Origin: Amycolatopsis bullii
GTDB lineage: Bacteria > Actinomycetota > Actinomycetes > Mycobacteriales > Pseudonocardiaceae
Direction: 5' to 3'
Length of the DNA stretch: 64,000 nucleotides
NCBI RefSeq assembly: GCF_014654205.1
Contig: NZ_BNAW01000015.1
Span: 93,670-157,669, forward strand
Positions 33,245 to 40,959 of this stretch are shown here, in pieces. Position numbers and translations under genes: made by a program. The notes under the pieces are model-generated. The model was not told the DNA's origin. It was given only the letters and a program-made list of their open reading frames with translations, and did not search any database. Position 1 is the first letter of the stretch. Every line of letters begins with the position of its first letter.

Positions 33245-34506
33245 CCGGCGACCGCCTTCGCGCGGTTCAGGAGCAGCTCCCGTTCACGCGAGTTTTCCGT
33301 CATCTCCGCCGCCCGGCGGAACTCCTGTTCGGCCTCCTCGAGCCGGCCGAGTTTCTCCAGCAGGTCGCCGCGGACGCTGGGCAGCAGGTGGTAGTCCTTC
33401 AACGCCGGTTCGGCGGCGACCGCGTCGACCACTTCCAGGCCCGCCGACGGCCCGTACGCCATCGCCACCGCGACCCCGCGGTTCAGCTCGATCACCGGGG
33501 ACGGCTGGAGTTTGCCGAGGCCTTCGTAGAGCGCCGCGATCCGGGCCCAGTCCGTCTCCCCGGCCGTCCGGGCCCGGGCGTGGCACGCCGCGATCGCCGC
33601 CTGGGCGGAGTACGGGCCGTACGCGCCCTCGGCGATCTGCTCGGACAACGCCAGCGCCGCGAGGCCGTGCTGGATGAGGAAGCGGTCCCAGCGGGTGCGG
33701 TCCTGGTCCAGCAGCAGCACCGGTTCCCCGTTCGGGCCGGTGCGGGCCTTCGCGCGGGACGCCTGGAGCTCCATCAGCGCGACCAGGCCGTGGACCTCCG
33801 ACTCGCCGGGCATCAGCCCGGCGAGCACGCGGCCGAGCCGCATCGCCTCTTCGCAGAGCGCCGGCCGCATCCAGTCGTCGCCGCGGGTGGCCGAATACCC
33901 CTCGTTGAAGACGAGGTAGATGACTTCGAGCACGGACGACAGCCGCGCGACGCGTTCGTCGCCCTCGGGTACCTCGAAGGGCACCTTCGCCGCGGCGAGC
34001 GCCTTCTTCGCCCGGACGATCCGCTGGGCGATCGTCGATTCGCGGACCAGGAACGCGCGGGCGATCTCGTCGGTGGTCAGGCCGCCGAGCATGCGCAGCG
34101 TCAACGCGACCCGCGCCTGCGTGTTCAGCACCGGGTGGCAGGCGACGAACAGCAGGCGGAGGACGTCGTCCTCGATGTGGTCGTCGAGCGCCGCGTCGAA
34201 GTCGGGCAGCACGCCTTCGCCGAGCCGCTGGTCGCGGCCGACTTCCTCGAGCTTCTCCGAGTACCGCTCGTTGCGGCGGAACTGGTCGACCGCGCGGCGC
34301 TTGGCGATGGTCATCAGCCACGCGCCGGGATTGCGGGGGACGCCGGCGTCCGGCCACTGCTCCAGCGCCGCGACCAGCGCGTCCTGGGCCAGTTCCTCGG
34401 CGAGACCGACATCGCCGCGAGCCATCCGGGCCAGGCCCGCGATGAGCCGCGGCGACTCGATCCGCCAGACCGTTTCGACCGTTCTCCGGGCGTCCGCAAC
34501 CGTCAC
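33241..34506 (-). CDS. ECF42-type sigma factor with C-terminal helical repeat domain
   Basis: A 421-aa sigma factor. Region sigma-2 (IAGLARMARGDVGLAEELAQDALVAALEQWP, PGAWLMTIAKRRAVDQFRR) and sigma-4 (LTLRMLGGLTTDEIARAFLVRESTIAQRIVRAKKAL) are followed by a 220-residue TPR-like extension ending SPVIELNRGVAVAMAYGP...EFRRAAEMTENSRERELLLNRA. This is the ECF42 layout, in which the extension replaces an anti-sigma factor. As usual for ECF42 it sits with YCII/DGPF-domain genes, 39 bp downstream of them. Target genes are presumably that same operon. Confidence 0.92.
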   Translation of the reverse strand: MTVADARRTVETVWRIESPRLIAGLARMARGDVGLAEELAQDALVAALEQWPDAGVPRNPGAWLMTIAKRRAVDQFRRNERYSEKLEEVGRDQRLGEGVLPDFDAALDDHIEDDVLRLLFVACHPVLNTQARVALTLRMLGGLTTDEIARAFLVRESTIAQRIVRAKKALAAAKVPFEVPEGDERVARLSSVLEVIYLVFNEGYSATRGDDWMRPALCEEAMRLGRVLAGLMPGESEVHGLVALMELQASRAKARTGPNGEPVLLLDQDRTRWDRFLIQHGLAALALSEQIAEGAYGPYSAQAAIAACHARARTAGETDWARIAALYEGLGKLQPSPVIELNRGVAVAMAYGPSAGLEVVDAVAAEPALKDYHLLPSVRGDLLEKLGRLEEAEQEFRRAAEMTENSRERELLLNRAKAVAG

Positions 34507-34545
34507 CCGGCCATCAGACAGGGTGATCTTCCGCGGTGCAACCCG

Positions 34546-34896
34546 CTACTCGCTGATCGGGCGAATCTCCAGCACGCCGGACCGGTCCTCGGTGCCGGGC
34601 GCCTGCTTCATCAGCGCCACGACGTCTTCGAGCGACTCCCCGTTCAGCACCCAGAACCCGGCGATCAGCTCCTTCGTCTCCGCGAACGGCCCGTCGACGA
34701 CCTTCGGCTCGGCCTCGCCGTCGAAGAGGATGCGCGCGCCTTCCGCGCTGGAGGTCAGGCCCTCGGCGTACTCGACCCGGCCTTCCCGGTACAGCCGGTC
34801 GTTGAACTGCGCCATCTCCGTCAGTTCCGCTTCGGTGGGCTGGAAGCCGGGTGCGTCGGTCTCGGCCTCCGCCTTGACCATCACCAGGAAACGCAT
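34546..34896 (-). CDS. YCII/DGPF-domain protein
   Basis: A 116-aa ferredoxin-like-fold protein with the DGPF signature (PKVVDGPFAETKELIAGFWVLNGESLEDVVALMKQAP). Second of two tandem paralogues; its ATG overlaps the stop of the first (TGATG). These are the standard partners of ECF42 sigma factors, with unknown biochemical role. Confidence 0.9.
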   Translation of the reverse strand: MRFLVMVKAEAETDAPGFQPTEAELTEMAQFNDRLYREGRVEYAEGLTSSAEGARILFDGEAEPKVVDGPFAETKELIAGFWVLNGESLEDVVALMKQAPGTEDRSGVLEIRPISE

Positions 34897-35321
34897 CACG
34901 CGTTCCCGGCGCTCTGCGCGCGCAGCCGGCCCTCGAGCGCCTCGACCTCGGGCGTCATGTTCTCGAAGTCGGCCGCCTCGGCGACGCGCCGGATCTCGAC
35001 CTCGCCGGCCTGGCCGCCGGGGTTGGGCATCCGCTTGATCCACTCGATGCACTCTTCGCGGTCGCGGCACTGCAGGATCCAGAAGCCGCCGACGAGCTCC
35101 TTGGTCTCGGCGAACGGACCGTCGACGACCTTGGGCTCCTCGGTGCCGGAGAAGACCACCCGCGCGCCCTCCGAGCTCGGCCTGAGCCCTTCGCCGGCAA
35201 GCAGGATGCCGGCCTTGACCATTTCTTCGTTGAACTTCGCCATCTCGGCCAGCAGCTCGGCGCTGGGGCCCTGACCGGCCTCGGAGTCCTCGTTCGACTT
35301 GACGATCACCATGAACCGCAT
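34896..35321 (-). CDS. YCII/DGPF-domain protein
   Basis: A 141-aa paralogue of the downstream gene, with KVVDGPFAETKELVGGFWILQCRDREECIEWIKRMP. It is extended by about 25 residues at the C-terminus (FENMTPEVEALEGRLRAQ), probably a helix. First gene of the ECF42 operon, with GAAGGGAG 6 nt before the ATG and a promoter resembling the ECF42 consensus about 30 bp upstream. Confidence 0.9.
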   Translation of the reverse strand: MRFMVIVKSNEDSEAGQGPSAELLAEMAKFNEEMVKAGILLAGEGLRPSSEGARVVFSGTEEPKVVDGPFAETKELVGGFWILQCRDREECIEWIKRMPNPGGQAGEVEIRRVAEAADFENMTPEVEALEGRLRAQSAGNA

Positions 35322-35352
35322 CGCGGTCTCCCTTCGTTCGCTTTGCCTACGC

Positions 35353-35379
35353 GTCGAACGGCCGGGCGCCGGATCGACC
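35353..35379 (-). promoter_or_regulatory. candidate ECF42-dependent promoter
   Basis: On the minus strand GGTCGA (35374-35379) and CGAC (35353-35356) are separated by 17 bp. The ECF42 consensus I recall is TGTCGA with a CGA/TC-type -10, so this is one mismatch away. The start would fall near 35346, leaving a 25-nt leader with a good SD. It fits autoregulation. Confidence 0.45.
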
Positions 35380-35469
35380 GCGCCGGGCAAAAACTTTTCG
35401 CGCGGGGAAAGTAGCAGCTCAGGGCGAGCGCCGGAGGGCGCCGAGCGTCCCCCGGCTAATCTGCCCGTC

Positions 35470-36453
35470 GTGGCGGTACTCCCCGACGACCTCTCCTCCG
35501 CGCTCGACGACGAGCTGGCCCGGCACCCCGTGGCCCGGCTGACCCAGTCCGTCGACCGGCTCAGCACGCGCTACCGCCAAGGTGACGCGGCGACTTCGCC
35601 GATCCTCAGCTCCGAAGCCGACGTCGCCGCGTACGCGGGCTACCGCATGCCCGCGACCTACGCCGCCGTGCACGCTGTGCTCGCCGAAGCCGCTTCACGC
35701 GCTCCCGGCTTCGAGCCGCGTACCCAGATCGACGTCGGCGGGGGCACCGGTGCCGCCGTGTGGGCGGCCGCGGCCGTCTGGCCATCGCTGGCCCAGTGCA
35801 CCGTGGTCGAGCAGGTGGCCGGGGCCATCGGGCTCGGCAAGCGGCTCGCCGCGGGTGCCGGGCTCCCGGCGGTCCGGGACGCGGAATGGCGGCGCGGGTT
35901 CGTCGACCCGGCCGCGCCGGCGCCGGAGGCGGACCTCGTCACGCTGTCCTACGTGCTCGGCGAGCTGCCGGACGCCACGCGCGCCGACGTCGTGCGCTGG
36001 CTGGCCGCCAAGTCGGGCGCGGTCGCGCTGATCGAGCCGGGCACGCCCGCGGGCTACGAGCGGATCCGCGCCGCCCGCGCGCAGCTGATCGAACTCGGCC
36101 TGCACGTCGTCGCGCCGTGTCCGCACGACGCCGCGTGCCCGATCGTGCCCGGTCAGGACTGGTGTCACTTCGCCGCGCGGCTGCCACGCTCGGGGCTGCA
36201 CCGGAAGCTCAAGGCCGGCACGCTCGGGTTCGAGGACGAAAAGTTCGCCTACGTCGTCGCGTCGCGGACCGCGCCCGAGCGGCCGGACGCGCGGATCATC
36301 CGGCACCCGAAGAAGCACAAGGGCTGGGTGGCGCTCGACCTGTGCACGGCTTCCGAAGGGCTGAAGCCCGCGGTCGCCGTCTCGAAGAAGCAGGGCCCGC
36401 GCTACCGCGCCGCCCGGGACGCCGAGTGGGGCGACGGCTGGTCTTCCGCCTGA
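35470..36453 (+). CDS. Rsm22-like small ribosomal subunit methyltransferase
   Basis: A 327-aa SAM-dependent methyltransferase-fold protein of the Rsm22 family. The SAM motif is TQIDVGGGTGAAVWAAAAVWP; LVTLSYVLGELPD and ALIEPGTPAGYERIRAAR are also characteristic. Cysteines in APCPHDAACPIVPGQDWCHFAARL fit the metal or Fe-S site of the family. Mitochondrial relatives act on ribosome assembly; the bacterial role is less clear. GTG start 7 nt after TAATCT, suggesting a leaderless mRNA. Confidence 0.87.
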   Translation: MAVLPDDLSSALDDELARHPVARLTQSVDRLSTRYRQGDAATSPILSSEADVAAYAGYRMPATYAAVHAVLAEAASRAPGFEPRTQIDVGGGTGAAVWAAAAVWPSLAQCTVVEQVAGAIGLGKRLAAGAGLPAVRDAEWRRGFVDPAAPAPEADLVTLSYVLGELPDATRADVVRWLAAKSGAVALIEPGTPAGYERIRAARAQLIELGLHVVAPCPHDAACPIVPGQDWCHFAARLPRSGLHRKLKAGTLGFEDEKFAYVVASRTAPERPDARIIRHPKKHKGWVALDLCTASEGLKPAVAVSKKQGPRYRAARDAEWGDGWSSA

Positions 36454-36475
36454 TCGGGTGGCAGGGTGGCGGCCC

Positions 36476-37051
36476 ATGGGGAGCGTCATCGCGGAGATCA
36501 GCATGTCGGCGGACGGCATCGTGGCCGGCCCGGGCACCAGCACCGACCACCGCCTCGGCCAGGACGGCGACCTGCTGCACCACTGGATGTTCGAGGGCAC
36601 GGACGCCGACGCCGCGGTCGCGGCCCGGCTGTTCGACGGCACCGGCGCGTTCGTCGTCGGCCGGTCGATGTTCGACGTCGGCGTCGACCCCTGGGGCGAC
36701 GACGGCACGTTCAAGAAGCCGGTCTTCGTCGTGACGAACCGGCCGCACGAGCCGGTCGTAAAGGGCCCGACCACGTTCACGTTCGTCACCGACGGCCTGG
36801 AAAGCACGCTGCGCCAGGCGAAAGCCGCGGCGGGCGAGGACAACGTGATGCTCATGGGTGGCGGCACGACCCTGCGGCAGTTCCTGCTGGCCGGTCTGGT
36901 CGACGAGCTGCGCCTGCACGTCGTCCCGCTGCTGTTCGGCGCCGGGGTCCGGCTGTTCGACGCCGAGGCCGGACGGCACGTGAAGCTCGAGCGCATTGCC
37001 GTGCACGAGACGCCGAATGCAACCCACCTGACGTTCCGCGTGCGGAACTAG
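36476..37051 (+). CDS. dihydrofolate-reductase-fold (RibD C-terminal-like) protein
   Basis: A 191-aa DHFR/RibD-like protein (IAEISMSADGIVAGPG, FVVGRSMFDVGVDPWGDD, NVMLMGGGTTLRQFLLAGLVDELRLHVVPLLFGAGVRLF). It is a diverged paralogue of the gene at 12529-13116. Follows the Rsm22-like gene by 22 bp. Its stop overlaps the convergent gene by 4 bp. Substrate unknown. Confidence 0.85.
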   Translation: MGSVIAEISMSADGIVAGPGTSTDHRLGQDGDLLHHWMFEGTDADAAVAARLFDGTGAFVVGRSMFDVGVDPWGDDGTFKKPVFVVTNRPHEPVVKGPTTFTFVTDGLESTLRQAKAAAGEDNVMLMGGGTTLRQFLLAGLVDELRLHVVPLLFGAGVRLFDAEAGRHVKLERIAVHETPNATHLTFRVRN

Positions 37052-37884
37052 GGCATCCGGACCGTCCGCAGAAACGCCGGCAGCAGCCACGGCCGCGGGC
37101 CGCCGATCCGGACGCCGCCGGTCAGGAGCGCGCGGATCCGGGAAATGCGGCCGAACATCATCGGGACCAGGACCGCCGGGTCGAACCGCAGCCGGACGTC
37201 CGCTGTTCCGTCCGGTTCCTCGTAGCGCAGCCGGCCGTGCTGGAGCGCCAGGACCGCCGGGGTCGTGTGCGCCGACCGGAACTCCACCGCGATGCGGCGG
37301 GGTGACGGCGTCGCGTCGTCGAGGAGCCGGCCCAGGTCGTTGCGGACCATGCCGAACAGGAACAGCTCGAGGAACAGCGCCTCCAGCCGCGCGGGGACGG
37401 GCCACGGCCGCCCGATGGCGCGCGCGATGTCGAGGCCGTGGATCAGCATCTCGTTGACCAGGTGCGCGAGCACGCCCGCGACCGGCACGCGGGAGCCGCC
37501 CAGCCACCACACCGGCTTCTCCGGGTCGAGGTCCGCGCTGACCAGCAGCAGCTCGGCGATGTCCGCGCGCAGCCGCGCGGCCAGCCGGACCGGGTCGCGC
37601 TCCGGGTGCAGCTGCAGCCCGAGCGCGTTCATCCCGGCGATCGTGTCGACGCTCACCGCGTCGATCGGCTCCTTCAGGCCCGGCAGCGGCAGCGGGCCGC
37701 CGTCGCCGCGGATCATCGACGGGTACATCAGCGCGATCATCCCGACGTGCGACGCCGCTTCGGCGATCGACCAGTCGCCGAGCGCTCGCGCGTGCGGGTC
37801 GCCCACCCCGGTCAGCAGGTCCGCGAACCGGCCGCCGACCTCGGGCAAGGCCGCGCGCACCCGGTGCCACTGTTCGACCGTCAC
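37048..37884 (-). CDS. DinB/maleylpyruvate isomerase-like metal-binding protein
   Basis: A 278-aa helical protein of the mycothiol-dependent maleylpyruvate isomerase/DinB-like group. The metal-binding pattern is present: GDWSIAEAASHVGM near residue 40 and AHLVNEMLIHGLDIARAIGRPW near 165 (His-x3-Glu-x3-His arrangement). Such proteins use mycothiol or act as thiol transferases, but the reaction here is unassigned. A C-terminal SCP2-like part (RIAVEFRSAHTTPAVLALQHG) is suggested. Start codon GTG. Confidence 0.75.
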   Translation of the reverse strand: MTVEQWHRVRAALPEVGGRFADLLTGVGDPHARALGDWSIAEAASHVGMIALMYPSMIRGDGGPLPLPGLKEPIDAVSVDTIAGMNALGLQLHPERDPVRLAARLRADIAELLLVSADLDPEKPVWWLGGSRVPVAGVLAHLVNEMLIHGLDIARAIGRPWPVPARLEALFLELFLFGMVRNDLGRLLDDATPSPRRIAVEFRSAHTTPAVLALQHGRLRYEEPDGTADVRLRFDPAVLVPMMFGRISRIRALLTGGVRIGGPRPWLLPAFLRTVRMP

Positions 37885-37949
37885 GGCTTCCGACGTTAAC
37901 CCGCGGCCGCACCGGCCCGGGTCTTCGAAGGTGCGGTTATCTTCTGGGC

Positions 37950-39287
37950 ATGGCCCGGATCCTGCCCCGGTCGACCCGGTGGCGGGTCGCCCTGTTCGCC
38001 GCCCTCGCGTCGGCGCTCGTGCTCGGCCTCGGGTCGTATTGGTTCGTGCGGTCGCTGCGCAGCGGGCTGGACCTCGCCGCGGTCCGGGTCGCGAACGAGA
38101 AGGTCGCCGCCGTCGCGGGGCTGCTGGAGGCCGGGGTCACGCCGGTCGACGTGGCCCGGCAGCTCGACTACGGCGGCTACCAGATCAGTCTCGGCAAGGG
38201 GAAGGACAGCGGCTGCCCGGAGCGGTTCGACCAGACCGGGACGCTCGTCGGGAAGGCGATGGTCTACGGGCCCGGCTGCGTGGTGGGGACGCCGTTCCCG
38301 ATCGACGGCGGCGTCGAGTCGGTCACCGGGACCAAAGGCGGGAAGTACTTCGTCCAGGCCCAGACCGCGCTCGACCCGATCGGCCTCGAGACGGTGACCA
38401 GCGCCGAGGAGATCCTCTGGGGTGCGGTACCGGCGGCTTCGCTGCTCATCGGGGCCGTGGCCTGGTTCGCCGTGCGGCGGTCGCTGCGCGCGGTCGGGGC
38501 GATCCGGGCCGAGGTCGACGGCATCCGCGCGCGGGACCTCGGCCGCCGGGTGCCGGTGCCCGACTCCGGTGACGAGATCACCGAGCTCGCCGTCACGATG
38601 AACGCGATGCTGGCGCGGCTCGACCAGTCCGTGCAGCGGCAGAGCCAGTTCACCGCGGACGCCTCGCACGAGCTGCGCACGCCGCTGGCGTCGATGCGCA
38701 CCCAGCTCGAGGTCCAGCTCGCCCACCCCGACCGGCTCGACTGGCGCCGCAGCTTCGAAAACGCCGTGCTGGACGTCTCGCGGATGGAAGACCTCACCGG
38801 GGACCTGCTGCTGCTCAGCAAGCTGGACGCCGACCAGCCGGCCGGGACGGCCCGCGTCGCACTCGCCGACCTCGTCACCGGCCACGTCGCCGCGCGGCTC
38901 CCCCGCGATGGCGTCGAGGTGCGCACCGAAATCCACGCCGGACCGGTGGTCCACGGGCACGCGGGACGCCTGGACCGCGTGCTGCGCAACCTCGTCGACA
39001 ACGCCGAGCGGCACGCCAAAACCCGCGTGACGATCACGCTCACCGCGAACGACGGCCACGGCGTGCTGACCGTCCGGGACGACGGCCCCGGCATCCCGGC
39101 CGAACACCGCGAGCGCGTCTTCGACCGGTTCGTCCGTCTCGACGACGACCGCGCGCGCGAAGCCGACGGCGGCTCGGGGCTGGGGCTGGCGATCGCCGCC
39201 GAGATCGCGCGGACGCACGGCGGCGCGCTGCGGGTCGCCGAGAGCACGTCCGGCGCGTGCCTGGAGCTGCGCTTACCGCTTGCCTGA
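37950..39287 (+). CDS. orphan sensor histidine kinase
   Basis: A 445-aa membrane kinase: first helix at 13-33, a periplasmic-side domain with a CPERFDQTG...YGPGCVVG cysteine pair, second helix at 158-175, HAMP, HisKA with FTADASHELRTPLASM (His 240), and ATPase boxes NLVDNAERHA, DDGPGIP and GGSGLGLAIA. No response-regulator gene is adjacent, which is unusual for this class. The downstream DUF2079 gene, 56 bp away, carries three OmpR-type direct repeats in front of it and is a likely target of the missing partner. Confidence 0.9.
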   Translation: MARILPRSTRWRVALFAALASALVLGLGSYWFVRSLRSGLDLAAVRVANEKVAAVAGLLEAGVTPVDVARQLDYGGYQISLGKGKDSGCPERFDQTGTLVGKAMVYGPGCVVGTPFPIDGGVESVTGTKGGKYFVQAQTALDPIGLETVTSAEEILWGAVPAASLLIGAVAWFAVRRSLRAVGAIRAEVDGIRARDLGRRVPVPDSGDEITELAVTMNAMLARLDQSVQRQSQFTADASHELRTPLASMRTQLEVQLAHPDRLDWRRSFENAVLDVSRMEDLTGDLLLLSKLDADQPAGTARVALADLVTGHVAARLPRDGVEVRTEIHAGPVVHGHAGRLDRVLRNLVDNAERHAKTRVTITLTANDGHGVLTVRDDGPGIPAEHRERVFDRFVRLDDDRAREADGGSGLGLAIAAEIARTHGGALRVAESTSGACLELRLPLA

Positions 39288-39321
39288 AGAGTTCTTCAGG
39301 CTGCTTAAGCTCCGGTTCAGC
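39283..39321 (+). promoter_or_regulatory. palindrome and triple direct repeat before the DUF2079 gene
   Basis: CCTGAAGA-GT-TCTTCAGG (39283-39300) is a perfect palindrome over the kinase stop codon. It is followed by TTCAGG (39295), TTAAGC (39305) and TTCAGC (39316), three TTMAGS half-sites spaced 10 and 11 bp. That spacing is one helical turn, as in OmpR-family binding sites. Confidence 0.45.
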
Positions 39322-39343
39322 GTGGCGGCACGAGCATCCCGCC

Positions 39344-40669
39344 ATGCTGATCGACTTCGCGCCCGCTCCGGCGCGCACGCGCGAAAGCCGCGCGGTCCCC
39401 TATGTCGTCGCCGCGGTCGCCTTCGCCGGGTACGCCGCCTGGTCGCTGCAGCGGCTGCGGACGTTCGACGCGAGCGGGTTCGACCTGGGGATCTTCGAAC
39501 AGGCGGTGCGGTCCTACGCGCACGGCCAGTGGCCGGTGTCGGACCTGCTCGGCGCGGGCTTCCCGACGCTCGGCGACCACTTCCACCCCATTCTGGCGCT
39601 GCTCGCGCCGTTCTACCTGCTGTGGCCGTCGCCGGGGTGCCTGCTGGTCGCGCAGGCGTGCCTGTTCGCGCTGTCCGCGGTGCCGGTGACGCGGTGTGCG
39701 ATCGGGCTCCTCGGCCCCCGCCGGGGTGCGCTCGTGGGCGCCGGTTACGTGCTGTCGTGGGGGCTGCTGTCGGCGGTGAACTTCGACTTCCACGAGGTCT
39801 GCTTCGCCGTCCCGATGCTGGCGTTCGCCGCCGAGCACCTGCTGCACGGCCGGTGGCGGGCGGCGGTCTGGTGCGCGCTGCCGCTGGTGCTGGTCAAGGA
39901 GGACCTGCCGCTGACGCTCGCCGCCGTCGGCGTGGTGCTGGTGCTCAACCGGCAGCGGCGGCTCGGCTGGACGGTGATCGTCTTCGGCGTCGTCACGTCC
40001 GCGTTGCTGTTCCTGGTCGTCTTGCCGGCGCTGAACCCGGGAGGCGCCTACGCGCACGGCAGCGGCTTCGACCCGTTCGGCGGCGCGATCGTCAAGGTTT
40101 CGATGCTGCTGGCCCTGCTGGCGCCGACGGCGTTCGCGGCCCTGCGCTCGCCGATCCTGCTGCTGGCGGTGCCGACGCTGCTGTGGCGGCTGGTCTCGGC
40201 GAACGACCGCTACTGGGGCATGGGCTACCACTACAGCGCGGTGCTGATGCCGATCGTGTTCATCGCCGGCGTGCACGGCGCCCGCCGGTTCGCCGGCTTC
40301 CGGCGGTCCCTGCCGATGTGCGCGGTCGTCGCCGCGCTGGGTTCGTTCGGCCTGCAGGCGGCGCACCTGACCGACGGCGTCTGGACGCCGGCGCAGCGGG
40401 CCGGGATCGACGCGGTCTTGGCGCGGATTCCCGACGGCGCGACGGTGCTGGCGTCCAACCGGCTGGCCCCGCACCTGACGTCCCGCTGCACGGTGCTGTT
40501 CTTCGACGGCGTGACCGGGCAGCGGCCGGAGTGGGTGGTCGTCGCGCAGCCGGAACAGTCCTGGCCGACGACGCTCGCGACGAAGGCCGCGGCGCTGGCG
40601 GACCTGGAGAAGACGGGGTACCTGCGCGTCGACGGGACGGACTCCGTCGTGCTGCTCCACCGTGAGTAG
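39344..40669 (+). CDS. DUF2079 multi-spanning membrane protein
   Basis: A 441-aa membrane protein with about nine to ten hydrophobic segments. The DUF2079 signature is at the start: TFDASGFDLGIFEQAVRSYAHGQWP and LGDHFHPILALLAPFYLLWPSP, followed by FDFHEVCFAVPMLAFA. The fold resembles GT-C glycosyltransferases, with the His/Asp-rich first loop at the likely active side; no substrate is known. The C-terminal 90 residues are outside the membrane. It begins 56 bp after the orphan kinase and is probably regulated with it. Confidence 0.85.
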   Translation: MLIDFAPAPARTRESRAVPYVVAAVAFAGYAAWSLQRLRTFDASGFDLGIFEQAVRSYAHGQWPVSDLLGAGFPTLGDHFHPILALLAPFYLLWPSPGCLLVAQACLFALSAVPVTRCAIGLLGPRRGALVGAGYVLSWGLLSAVNFDFHEVCFAVPMLAFAAEHLLHGRWRAAVWCALPLVLVKEDLPLTLAAVGVVLVLNRQRRLGWTVIVFGVVTSALLFLVVLPALNPGGAYAHGSGFDPFGGAIVKVSMLLALLAPTAFAALRSPILLLAVPTLLWRLVSANDRYWGMGYHYSAVLMPIVFIAGVHGARRFAGFRRSLPMCAVVAALGSFGLQAAHLTDGVWTPAQRAGIDAVLARIPDGATVLASNRLAPHLTSRCTVLFFDGVTGQRPEWVVVAQPEQSWPTTLATKAAALADLEKTGYLRVDGTDSVVLLHRE

Positions 40670-40679
40670 GGAACTCGCA

Positions 40680-40721
40680 GCGGTAACCGGCCAGTCGGGG
40701 GGCGTGCCGGCCGGTTACCGC
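40680..40721. terminator. hairpin terminator after the DUF2079 gene
   Basis: GCGGTAACCGGCC and its exact reverse complement (13 bp) surround a 16-nt loop, 11 bp after the stop codon. Confidence 0.7.
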
Positions 40722-40774
40722 CGCACCGAGGAAGAGGGAACCCTCCGCCAGGAATGACGCTCGGGTCTCGGCTT

Positions 40775-40910
40775 CACTCGATCGAGTGACACCGGGGGTC
40801 CGGCTCAGCACCCCAAGGCGGCCTTGGTGGCACCTCACATACCGATAGCCGCGACCCTAGGGCTAACTGTCACATCGATGAGGCAGTGAAAACGCCACAT
40901 CGATGTGACA
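40775..40910. repeat. palindromic elements in a convergent intergenic region
   Basis: CACTCGATCGAGTG (40775-40788) is a perfect 14-bp palindrome. Further right, TGTCACATCGATG (40868-40880) and its exact reverse complement (40898-40910) flank a 17-bp spacer, and the right arm contains the palindrome CACATCGATGTG. The latter is followed by six A residues. The region lies between the 3' ends of two genes, so these are not ordinary promoter operators. No ORF with a ribosome site is seen here. Confidence 0.6.
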
Positions 40911-40959
40911 AAAAACCATAGGGGGGCCGCAGTGACCCACCGTGGTCGCTTGGAGCCGG

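Noticed and set aside
40868..40916. Rho-independent terminator with poly-T
   Set aside because: The hairpin is followed by A residues on the plus strand. On the minus strand the T-run comes before the stem, not after it.
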